Shown: one piece after another, positions 10,370-17,016 of the stretch
Position numbering within the stretch: the stretch's first letter is position 1
Layout of the letters: each line of letters starts with the position of its first letter
NCBI GenBank assembly: GCA_903824665.1
Contig: CAIJXT010000023.1
Coordinates: forward strand, 1-64,000
Direction of reading: 5' to 3'
Source of the DNA: an uncultured Bacteroidota bacterium
GTDB lineage: Bacteria > Bacteroidota > Bacteroidia > Chitinophagales > Chitinophagaceae
DNA length: 64,000 bases
Position numbers and translations under genes: made by a program
The notes under the pieces: model-generated
Databases searched by the model: none
Seen by the model: only the letters and a program-made list of their open reading frames with translations
Told to the model about the DNA's origin: nothing

Positions 10370-10640
10370 TCCAAAATTGATTCATACCTGACGAAAGTAA
10401 AAATAGCGGAAGATATGAAAAAGAGATTTAGCAAAACAAAGTATAGGTAAAGATGTCGCGACAACCGCAAAAAGCGCGATCTGTTCCAGGAAGAATTGGG
10501 GCAGTTTTCACAAATAAAAGATCATTTAAAAAAGCTGTAACGAAAAGTTGGATTATATAAAGATGGCACCTATCGAACCACAACAGCCGACAATGTTCTC
10601 ATTCTATTCGCTAATCCAGGCAAGGGTTTGCGAGAAAAGA
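10370..10640. other. Intergenic region, no gene seen
   Basis: No supported gene lies between the TMTC-like gene start and the tRNA terminator. A plus-strand frame from about 10548 runs into the antisense of the tRNA and is a typical false ORF. Confidence 0.6.
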
Positions 10641-10674
10641 AAAAAGGAAGGCGAGATTTATTTCGCCTTCCTTC
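10641..10674 (-). terminator. Rho-independent terminator of tRNA-Arg
   Basis: Read on the minus strand, a stem GGAAGGCGA / CTCGCCTTCC with a short AT loop is followed by a run of T. It starts 9 nt after the tRNA 3' end. Confidence 0.85.
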
Positions 10675-10682
10675 CCGTAAAG

Positions 10683-10754
10683 TGGCCTCGTCAGGAATCG
10701 AACCTGAATCTGGAGCTTCGGAAACTCTTATACTATCCATTGTACTACGTGGCC
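10683..10754 (-). tRNA. tRNA-Arg (anticodon CCG)
   Basis: The 72-nt gene folds as a cloverleaf. The anticodon loop is TTCCGAA, with T33 and anticodon CCG, which reads CGG. The T arm is TCAGG-TTCGATT-CCTGA and the D loop is AATGGATA. CCA is not encoded: after discriminator A the DNA reads CT. The acceptor stem GGCCACG / CGAGGCC has an A5-A68 mismatch, and the top of the anticodon stem is an A27-C43 mismatch. The gene sits between its own promoter and a strong terminator. Confidence 0.9.
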
Positions 10755-10768
10755 GGCTATTCGAGGTG

Positions 10769-10776
10769 CAAAGGTA
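10769..10776 (-). promoter_or_regulatory. TAnnTTTG -7 element of tRNA-Arg
   Basis: TACCTTTG on the minus strand lies 14 nt before the tRNA 5' end, matching the Bacteroidota -7 consensus. A CTG at the expected 19-nt spacing is a weak -33 candidate. Confidence 0.65.
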
Positions 10777-10825
10777 AAAGTTTTTATCGAGTATTCAGGC
10801 GTCAGCGCAGCCTTTTTCAGCTTCA

Positions 10826-11446
10826 CTAAATGTAGTCTTCCATAACCAGCTGTTCGGTACAGAAGTCATATTCGCGCGGGTCGTTTGAGGCTACAAAAAC
10901 CAGCCGGTCAGTACTATAAGCAGCCATCCATTCGCGGTATTGCTGCACCCCCTTTTCGTCCAGGTTAGAGCAGGGCTCATCCACCATCAGTACTGGTGTG
11001 TCAGCAAAAATTGCCTGTAGCAGTTTCACCCGCTGCTTCATGCCCGACGAGTAGTCATAGATCGGCTTATCTGCCGCACCCTGCAACCCCGACAAAGCTA
11101 TGATGTCTGCCACACCCATACCCGCAAGCGGCCGTTTGAACGAAAAATGAAATGTGAGAAATTCCCTCAACGTCAGCTCCTCCACAAGCTCCTGACCCGG
11201 CGCACAAAAGCTGATTTGGGAAAAAATATTACCGGGCGCTATTACTTTCTGGTCTGCATCAGTATAGGTTACCGTCCCCGCCGAGGGCCCCTGCATACCG
11301 GCTATGATCCGTAGTAACGTAGATTTGCCACTGCCATTCGGGCCCAGCAATGCATATTTCCCCGGCGATGAAAAAGTATAAGTGACGTCCTTAAATATCC
11401 GGTGTCGCTGAAACCGCTTGCCCACCTGCTGCAGGGTGATGATCAT
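10826..11446 (-). CDS. ABC transporter ATP-binding protein
   Basis: A 206-residue stand-alone ATPase subunit. It has Walker A GPNGSGKST (near residue 40), a degenerate signature YSSGMKQRVKL, Walker B VLMVDEP and the D-loop SNLD. The short length and the signature resemble CcmA-type or ABC-2 exporter ATPases. I chose the ATG at 11446: an upstream TTG at 11455 falls inside the promoter element. No permease gene is adjacent, so the transported substrate cannot be named and the partner must be encoded elsewhere. It is divergent from the helix-hairpin-helix gene, with 51 bp between the two starts. Confidence 0.88.
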   Translation of the reverse strand: MIITLQQVGKRFQRHRIFKDVTYTFSSPGKYALLGPNGSGKSTLLRIIAGMQGPSAGTVTYTDADQKVIAPGNIFSQISFCAPGQELVEELTLREFLTFHFSFKRPLAGMGVADIIALSGLQGAADKPIYDYSSGMKQRVKLLQAIFADTPVLMVDEPCSNLDEKGVQQYREWMAAYSTDRLVFVASNDPREYDFCTEQLVMEDYI

Positions 11447-11452
11447 GTAGGG

Positions 11453-11460
11453 CAAAAATA
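11453..11460 (-). promoter_or_regulatory. TAnnTTTG -7 element abutting the ABC ATPase start
   Basis: TATTTTTG on the minus strand is followed by only 6 nt (CCCTAC) and then the ATG at 11446, which predicts a leaderless or near-leaderless mRNA. No clear TTG is seen at the -33 distance. Confidence 0.55.
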
Positions 11461-11497
11461 AGCGTAAATAAATTAGTTTAGCTATTTTGCCGGCGCT

Positions 11498-11938
11498 ATG
11501 AAAAAAGCAGCCAGATCTGTGGTTTCCTTCACCCGCACCGAGCGGACAGGAATTCTCGTCTTGTCTGTCTTGCTTATAGTATTAATTGGTGTCCGGCTCA
11601 CCATGCATTATTGTTTGCAACCACCCGCCGAAAATGCGTTGGAGCAAAAGTTAAGAAACGAGTGGGCAGCAATCGACAAACATCCCGCACCCGCCAAAAC
11701 AAAGGGAAATAAAAACGAAACCTCATTACCCGATAGCATCAATATCAATGCCGTAGACATTGAAACATTGAAAAAGTTCCCCGGCATTGCCGATAAAACA
11801 GCACAGAAAATCATCGACCGTAGAAACCAAAACGGCCCGTTTAAAACATTCGAAGAGCTCAGAAGCGCGGCATCAATCACTGACAAACGTTTCGATGAGC
11901 TGAAAAAGCACATTTACTTCGGTCCACCGGAAAAGTAG
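11498..11938 (+). CDS. ComEA-like helix-hairpin-helix protein
   Basis: A 146-residue protein with a short cytoplasmic N-terminus, one transmembrane anchor (GILVLSVLLIVLIGV, about residues 19-33), a charged linker and a C-terminal helix-hairpin-helix domain (about 83-143). That domain contains ININAVDIETLKKFPGI and KIIDRRNQNGPF. In ComEA this fold binds DNA non-specifically during uptake. Bacteroidota commonly carry such single-pass HhH proteins outside competence operons, so a competence role is only a possibility. Its stop lies 13 bp from the convergent hisS stop. Confidence 0.85.
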   Translation: MKKAARSVVSFTRTERTGILVLSVLLIVLIGVRLTMHYCLQPPAENALEQKLRNEWAAIDKHPAPAKTKGNKNETSLPDSININAVDIETLKKFPGIADKTAQKIIDRRNQNGPFKTFEELRSAASITDKRFDELKKHIYFGPPEK

Positions 11939-11951
11939 TATTCCCGGACAG

Positions 11952-13349
11952 CTACTCTGCCCCCTGCAACAGCAATATGGCAGCCGCCACACTCATCAGC
12001 TGTTGCGCTCCGGTCACAAAGTTCTTCACACTTATCTGGCCGCTTTCGCGCTCTTCATCGCCGGGTAGCAGCACATAGGGAACGCCGCGCTTGTTGGCAT
12101 ACTTCATTTGCTTGTCAAACTTTGCCGCGTCCGGGTACAGCTCAGCCGCCACCCCTGCACTACGCAGCTGCTGCAGTATGCCCAGCGCATAGGCCTCATT
12201 GGCTCCGCCAAAGTTCACTATGATCGCCCTGCTGCCTGCCGCCAATTGCACGGGAAACACGCCCAACTCCTCCATTACATCATAAGTACGGTCTATACCA
12301 AACGACACCCCTACCCCCGATAACCCCTTCACACCAAACAAACCCGTAAGATCATCATATCGTCCACCACCACCCAAACTACCCATTTTCACATCTGGAT
12401 GAGTACACACTACTTCTACAATTACGCCAGTATAATAGTTGAGCCCTCTCGCCAGGCTTATGTCTACATCTATGCTGCTGCCGGCATCACCATTCAGCGC
12501 CGCAAAATAGCCCAGCGTATTTCTGATCTCTGCAATACCCGCAGCACCGGCTTCTGTGCCGGCCATGATAGCCTCGAGCGAGGCCAGTTTTTCAGCATTT
12601 GTTCCAGCTATCATAATAGCTGTTTCCAGCTTGCTTATACCTTCGGCATCTATTCCCCTGCCTTCCAGCTCTTTCACTACCCCACTCCATCCTATCTTAT
12701 CCAGCTTATCCAGCGCTATAGTGATGTCCATCATTTTCTCCGGATAGCCGCTGATCACAGCCAATCCCTGCAACAGCTTTCTGCTATTGATCTTTATAGC
12801 TACCGGCACACCCAGCTTCCTGAACGCCTGGTCGTAGATACACAGCAGTTCAGCCTCATTGATCAGCGATGTACTGCCCACCACATCCGCATCGCACTGC
12901 CAGAACTCGCGGTACCTGCCTTTCTGCGGTCGGTCGGCACGCCATACAGGCTGCATCTGGTACCGCCTGAAAGGGAGTGCCAGGTCGTTTTGGTGCATCA
13001 CCACATACCGCGCAAAGGGTATCGTAAGGTCATACCGCAGTGCGCGTTCCGTAACCACCGGTGTCGAGTAAGGCCGGCTTAGCACATTAGTCCACTCTGC
13101 ATTCAGCTTAGCTTTATCCGCATCGTTCTTTTCATGCAGACCGTTGTTGAGTATCTTGAAGATCAGTCTGTCACCTTCTTCTCCGTACTTGCCGGTAAGG
13201 GTGGTAAGGTTCTCCATAGCAGGCGTCTCTAGCGGCTGAAAACCATACAACTCAAATATTCCCCGCAGCGTATCAAAAATATATTGGCGCTTCCGCACTA
13301 CTTCCGGCGAAAAATCTCTGGTACCCTGTGGTATAGATGGCTTAGACAT
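11952..13349 (-). CDS. hisS: Histidyl-tRNA synthetase
   Basis: A class II synthetase of 465 residues, slightly longer than the usual bacterial 420-460. It forms histidyl-tRNA from ATP, histidine and tRNA-His in the cytoplasm. Visible family features are PQGTRDFSP at the N-terminus, the motif 2 region RYREFWQCDADVVG, the histidine-specific RGLNYYTG and motif 3 SGVGVSFGIDR. The C-terminal anticodon-binding domain (about 370-465) includes AAELYPDAAKFDKQMKYA. It is flanked by the convergent HhH gene and an A/T-rich repetitive leader, and appears monocistronic. Confidence 0.97.
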   Translation of the reverse strand: MSKPSIPQGTRDFSPEVVRKRQYIFDTLRGIFELYGFQPLETPAMENLTTLTGKYGEEGDRLIFKILNNGLHEKNDADKAKLNAEWTNVLSRPYSTPVVTERALRYDLTIPFARYVVMHQNDLALPFRRYQMQPVWRADRPQKGRYREFWQCDADVVGSTSLINEAELLCIYDQAFRKLGVPVAIKINSRKLLQGLAVISGYPEKMMDITIALDKLDKIGWSGVVKELEGRGIDAEGISKLETAIMIAGTNAEKLASLEAIMAGTEAGAAGIAEIRNTLGYFAALNGDAGSSIDVDISLARGLNYYTGVIVEVVCTHPDVKMGSLGGGGRYDDLTGLFGVKGLSGVGVSFGIDRTYDVMEELGVFPVQLAAGSRAIIVNFGGANEAYALGILQQLRSAGVAAELYPDAAKFDKQMKYANKRGVPYVLLPGDEERESGQISVKNFVTGAQQLMSVAAAILLLQGAE

Positions 13350-13350
13350 G

Positions 13351-13412
13351 TTAAGTAGTAATTAGTAATTGGTAATTGGTGGTTGGTAATTAGTAGTTTG
13401 TTGTAGTTGGTT
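13351..13412. repeat. Low-complexity TAATTGG/TAATTAG repeat upstream of hisS
   Basis: The 60 bp before the hisS start are built from degenerate copies of TAATTAG, TAATTGG and TTGGTGG. The strand bias is strong: the plus strand is almost free of C. It looks like a slipped-strand microrepeat, not a structured element. Confidence 0.7.
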
Positions 13413-13524
13413 GATTATTTATTGAGAGGCAAAGAGCTTATTTCTGCCTCCGCTTATTTGACAGTGCCTTTCATGCAGTTGTGTAATGTTTCAAAGTATC
13501 TTTTGTACCATGCTGGCGGCATTC

Positions 13525-13983
13525 TTAAATAGAATATTTACTCACTATGGTAGAGCACGTTTTGTCAATCAGCTCAAACACCTCGGCATATCCGCTTTCC
13601 TCGCCATACCACGGATCCGGAACCGATGCGTTACTGCCGGGCATAGACTCATTCAGAAAATACTCCACCTTACTCATGATGGCTTTTCCGCCTCCTATTC
13701 TTTTGATTTCCCTGTACACATCGTCAGCCATTGCATAAATCTTATCATATCGCTCAAAGTCATCCGGACTAAACTTCCTTGCACATTGCCCCGATATATC
13801 TATTCCATTTGCCCTGCATATTTTCTGCGAAAACCTGTGTGGTGCCTCGCCTATATGGTACGATTCTGTCCCTGCCGAATCCACGATCCAGTTCTTTCCG
13901 TTTTTAGCAGCCTTATGTTTCAGCACCCCTTCAGCTATCGGCGACCTGCAAATATTGCCCAGGCATACCATCAATATTCTCAT
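13525..13983 (-). CDS. Low-molecular-weight protein-tyrosine phosphatase
   Basis: A 152-residue protein with the catalytic P-loop CLGNICRS at residues 7-14 (nucleophile C7, R13) and the general-acid loop VPDPWYG near residue 117. This is the full set of catalytic residues of the LMW-PTP/Wzb family, which dephosphorylates tyrosine in cytoplasmic proteins, often exopolysaccharide kinases. It follows the GNAT gene by 40 bp on the same strand but has its own -7 element. No tyrosine kinase is nearby, so the substrate is open. Confidence 0.93.
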   Translation of the reverse strand: MRILMVCLGNICRSPIAEGVLKHKAAKNGKNWIVDSAGTESYHIGEAPHRFSQKICRANGIDISGQCARKFSPDDFERYDKIYAMADDVYREIKRIGGGKAIMSKVEYFLNESMPGSNASVPDPWYGEESGYAEVFELIDKTCSTIVSKYSI

Positions 13984-13987
13984 GCAG

Positions 13988-13995
13988 CAAAACTA
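13988..13995 (-). promoter_or_regulatory. TAnnTTTG -7 element directly before the phosphatase start
   Basis: TAGTTTTG on the minus strand is separated from the ATG at 13983 by only CTGC. Transcription would start at or next to the start codon. No TTG is evident at the -33 distance. Confidence 0.55.
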
Positions 13996-14023
13996 CTATC
14001 CTTTACCGGATTTGAAAGACCGG

Positions 14024-14509
14024 TCACAACCACTTTTCATAAAGTATACGTGTTGCTACGTACCCATCTTGTTCCAACAGCCCACGCATACCTGTGTTAT
14101 TCACCATGGTCATCCGGGTAATACGCCTTACCCCTGTTGCAGTAAAATGTCCTTCAAGCTTACTGTTGAGCATCCTGTAAATGCCCATCCGCCTGGAATC
14201 GGGCGCCACATAGCCATCTGCCACATACAGCACCCGCCCGGTATACAATTCAAACCGGCTATCATCATCTTCTTCTATATATCCAAAAATGAAGCCAGCA
14301 GGTACATTGTTCACATACGCAACCAGACAAATCCCTTCACATTCCTCCTGCATAGTTATGCAGTGCCGCATATAACTGGTTTCTATTTCGTCCCAGTCTG
14401 CAGTCTGCGGGTTCAGTTCCTTTTCGTTTTCGTGCAGCCCACGCATCATAGCCGATACCAGGTCATAATTAGCTGCGATATCTATAGTTCTTATCTCTAT
14501 CGTGTCCAT
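14024..14509 (-). CDS. GNAT-family N-acetyltransferase
   Basis: A 161-residue single-domain protein with the GNAT layout: strand AGFIFGYIEE, strand YVADGYVAPDSRRMGIYRML (an acetyl-CoA pyrophosphate-loop version with Arg-Arg-Met-Gly-Ile instead of R-x-x-G-x-G/A), and a C-terminal LLEQDGYVATRILYEKWL, typical of the last strands. It would transfer acetyl from acetyl-CoA to an amine. The acceptor cannot be predicted. It is followed 40 bp later by the phosphatase gene on the same strand and is divergent from the thioredoxin-like gene. Confidence 0.85.
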   Translation of the reverse strand: MDTIEIRTIDIAANYDLVSAMMRGLHENEKELNPQTADWDEIETSYMRHCITMQEECEGICLVAYVNNVPAGFIFGYIEEDDDSRFELYTGRVLYVADGYVAPDSRRMGIYRMLNSKLEGHFTATGVRRITRMTMVNNTGMRGLLEQDGYVATRILYEKWL

Positions 14510-14743
14510 AACAGCAAAAGTGAGAAAGTACTCCGGGATTCGAATATCCTTTTTTCCACCATAGGCATTGAACTACCCGATTCATCACTATGCGCCACTG
14601 TTATCTGCGACATAACACGCCTGTTAAAATACTGTTACAAATTCATTCATTTTACTATATACAACACCATACTTCACTTGCTGGCACTTAATTTGCTATT
14701 CTTACCCTATATTTACAACACATTTTTAACCAACAAACTGACA

Positions 14744-15271
14744 ATGAAAAAACTGATTGCAACGCTAGTCCTCGCCGCCGGAATTATCTTTTCCGCCAGT
14801 GCACAATATGAAAATTCTGTTATCAAAGTAGGTCAGAAAGCACCCGAATTGGCATTCCCTAATCCCGAAGGCAAAACTCTGAAGCTGTCCGAAATAAATA
14901 AAGGTCGTTATGTGCTCATTGATTTTTGGGCTTCATGGTGCGGTCCGTGCCGTATGTCAAACCCTGGCCTCGTTGCCATGTACAATGAATATTCCTCAAA
15001 AAAATTCAAAGGTGCCAAAAATGGCTTTACCGTCGTTAATGTATCTCTCGACAAAGACAAGAATGCATGGATTGATGCCATCAAAAAAGACGGACTTTCC
15101 TGGCCCAACCATATGAGCGATCTCGGTTACTGGAACTCAAAAGCTGCAGCCGCTTACGGCATACAGTATATTCCTCAGGCTTTCCTTGTGGGACCCGACG
15201 GTAAGATACTTGGTGCATACAACAGATCTGAAGAAGCAAGATCCGAATTGCAGAAATATGTAATTCAGTAA
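14744..15271 (+). CDS. TlpA/ResA-like periplasmic thioredoxin-fold protein
   Basis: A 175-residue exported redox protein. The ATG at 14744 gives a clean signal peptide (MKKLIATLVLAAG...ASAQ). A longer open frame upstream is antisense to the GNAT gene and is not used. The AhpC-TSA/redoxin domain shows GQKAPELAFPNPEG, the catalytic WASWCGPC and the cis-proline strand YIPQAFLVGPDGKI. The family reduces or isomerises disulfides in the periplasm, for example in cytochrome c maturation or oxidative stress. No cytochrome gene is adjacent. The L31 gene follows after 94 bp but has its own promoter. Confidence 0.92.
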   Translation: MKKLIATLVLAAGIIFSASAQYENSVIKVGQKAPELAFPNPEGKTLKLSEINKGRYVLIDFWASWCGPCRMSNPGLVAMYNEYSSKKFKGAKNGFTVVNVSLDKDKNAWIDAIKKDGLSWPNHMSDLGYWNSKAAAAYGIQYIPQAFLVGPDGKILGAYNRSEEARSELQKYVIQ

Positions 15272-15309
15272 TTCCAGCGGACAAAATAGGGTTTTTCAAT
15301 AAATTACCC

Positions 15310-15317
15310 TACCTTTG
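15310..15317 (+). promoter_or_regulatory. TAnnTTTG -7 element of the L31 gene
   Basis: TACCTTTG lies 48 nt before the L31 start codon and is identical to the element in front of the tRNA-Arg gene. No exact TTG is seen at -33. Confidence 0.6.
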
Positions 15318-15365
15318 CAAACTTAATTCACGCATGGCAAAACCCATGCTTTAAACAAAAACGAA

Positions 15366-15617
15366 ATGAAAAAAGGACTTCATCCTGAATCTTACCGTCT
15401 TGTAGTATTCAAAGACACATCAAACGATACCATGTTCCTGACACGCTCGGGTGCACCATCAAAAGAAACTGTACTCTGGGAAGATGGCAAAGAATACCCT
15501 GTAGTAAAGGTCGAGATTTCAAACACTTCGCACCCGTTCTACACTGGTAAATCAATGTTCGTGGATACTGCGGGTCGTATCGAAAAATTCAAAAAGCGTT
15601 ACGAAAAGAAAGCTTAA
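15366..15617 (+). CDS. rpmE2: 50S ribosomal protein L31 type B
   Basis: An 83-residue protein beginning [17 protein letters not shown], with the type B pattern [20 protein letters not shown] and the basic C-terminal tail [10 protein letters not shown]. The zinc-binding cysteines of type A L31 are absent, which defines the zinc-independent C-minus form. It is a component of the large ribosomal subunit at the central protuberance. It stands alone, with a promoter about 48 nt upstream and a strong terminator about 32 nt downstream. Confidence 0.96.
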   Translation: MKKGLHPESYRLVVFKDTSNDTMFLTRSGAPSKETVLWEDGKEYPVVKVEISNTSHPFYTGKSMFVDTAGRIEKFKKRYEKKA

Positions 15618-15649
15618 TTTCTTTCGCCCTGAAAGGCAATACATTTACA

Positions 15650-15686
15650 CAGAGGCTGCATATAATCGTGCAGCCTCTGTTTTTTT
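15650..15686 (+). terminator. Rho-independent terminator after rpmE2
   Basis: A perfect 11-bp stem (CAGAGGCTGCA paired with TGCAGCCTCTG) with an 8-nt loop is followed by seven T. Confidence 0.93.
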
Positions 15687-15754
15687 ACCTGCATGGCACC
15701 AGCTTGTTTACTCCCTCATCTCCAATAAACATCTGGATTTACATTTCTTTCACT

Positions 15755-15784
15755 TTGCCCCTTAGCCGTTAAGTCATAATTTTG
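15755..15784 (+). promoter_or_regulatory. Consensus Bacteroidota promoter of the GlmU-like gene
   Basis: TTG at 15755-15757, a spacer of exactly 19 nt, and TAATTTTG at 15777-15784 match the Bacteroidota primary sigma consensus. The ATG at 15790 follows after 5 nt, which predicts a leaderless mRNA. Confidence 0.75.
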
Positions 15785-15789
15785 GTTCA

Positions 15790-16974
15790 ATGAATTACGT
15801 TCTATTCGATAGTTCCGCCCGTGCAGCACTGCTGCCATTTACACATACACGCCCTGTAGCCGATATCCGCTGTGGCATCCTTTCTATGCGCGAGCGCTGG
15901 GAATGGTTGCTGGGCGCACCAACGGGAACATTCACCGAAGACTACATCCAGCCCCAGTTTAGCGGACCTGCTGATGAAGATACATGCTACATCAATGGTG
16001 CAATCTTTGGCAACAAAGAGCTTGCAACGGCAATAACTTCACTGCAATCTGGTCAGGTATTGGGCAAAGCGGGCATTGTACTTGCCGCCAGGATATCTGA
16101 TGCGCCTGACAACATCAACCTGTTTAATGACTATGTAACACAGCCCGAAGCAATTCATTACGATGGCTTTGTTTATGGGCTTAATAACATCTGGGATATT
16201 TTCACACACAACGACAGGGCAATCAGAGACGACTTCGACCTGCTGACTGACGGCAGAACCGGAGCCGCAATACCCGATGGTGTCGTCGTTGCAGGCCACC
16301 CCCGTCACCTGTTTATAGAGGAAGGAGCGCATATTTACCCCGGCTGCATCATTAATGCAACCACCGGACCAGTATACATAGGTAAGCAAGCAGAGGTGCT
16401 GGAAGGCACAATGATGCGCGGACCGATAGCCCTTTGCGACCATAGTGTTGTAAAGATGGGTGCAAAGCTTTATGGAGCCACAACAATAGGTCCCGGTTGC
16501 AAGGTAGGTGGCGAGCTCAACAATGTTGTTTTCTTTGCCAACAGCAATAAGTCCCATGATGGCTACCTGGGCAACTCGGTTATAGGCGAATGGTGTAACC
16601 TCGGTGCAGATACCAACTGCTCCAACTTGAAGAACAACTACGATGTGGTTAAAGTATGGAGTGAGGAGCTGAACACGGAAATTTCTTCTGGCCTGATCTT
16701 CTGTGGTCTGCACATGGGCGATCATTCCAAGTGCGGAATCAATACCATGTTTAACACCGGAACAGTGGTAGGCGTAGCCTGCAATATCTATGGCGGGGGA
16801 TTTCCTTCAAAACATATACCCTCTTTCTCATGGGGTGGCAGCGATGGTTTTATCATTCACCGCTTCGACAAGGCTATGGAAACTGCAGGTAAGATGATGG
16901 GGCGCCGCGACAAGGCACTGACTCCGCAGGAGATAGCGATGTACCAACACTTATTTAACCTGCGAAAGCCCTAA
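15790..16974 (+). CDS. Bacteroidal GlmU-family sugar nucleotidyltransferase/acyltransferase
   Basis: A 394-residue protein with the family opening MNYVLFD and THTRPVADIRCGILSMRERW, a degenerate nucleotidyltransferase-like N-terminal half, and a left-handed beta-helix (about residues 175-345). The helix has hexapeptide repeats such as IYPGCI, VYIGKQ, VVKMGA and TTIGPGCKVGG. This matches the bacteroidal alternative GlmU group, often annotated as a putative sugar nucleotidyltransferase. It lacks the usual G-x-G-T-x-M-R pyrophosphorylase loop, so both reactions of classical GlmU cannot be assumed. A role in UDP-GlcNAc or other envelope sugar supply is inferred. It is monocistronic and convergent with the exporter gene. 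Confidence 0.85.
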   Translation: MNYVLFDSSARAALLPFTHTRPVADIRCGILSMRERWEWLLGAPTGTFTEDYIQPQFSGPADEDTCYINGAIFGNKELATAITSLQSGQVLGKAGIVLAARISDAPDNINLFNDYVTQPEAIHYDGFVYGLNNIWDIFTHNDRAIRDDFDLLTDGRTGAAIPDGVVVAGHPRHLFIEEGAHIYPGCIINATTGPVYIGKQAEVLEGTMMRGPIALCDHSVVKMGAKLYGATTIGPGCKVGGELNNVVFFANSNKSHDGYLGNSVIGEWCNLGADTNCSNLKNNYDVVKVWSEELNTEISSGLIFCGLHMGDHSKCGINTMFNTGTVVGVACNIYGGGFPSKHIPSFSWGGSDGFIIHRFDKAMETAGKMMGRRDKALTPQEIAMYQHLFNLRKP

Positions 16975-17016
16975 TACCAAAGACCGCAACGAAGTATTCT
17001 GTATTCCGACAATATG

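Noticed and set aside
10548-10829. Plus-strand frame of 93 codons across the tRNA
   Set aside because: It contains the translated antisense of tRNA-Arg (KWPRQESNLNLE-type phrase), a well-known false gene.
13955-14743. Upstream extension of the thioredoxin-like gene
   Set aside because: The extra 263 codons are antisense to the GNAT gene, and the ATG at 14744 starts a proper signal peptide.
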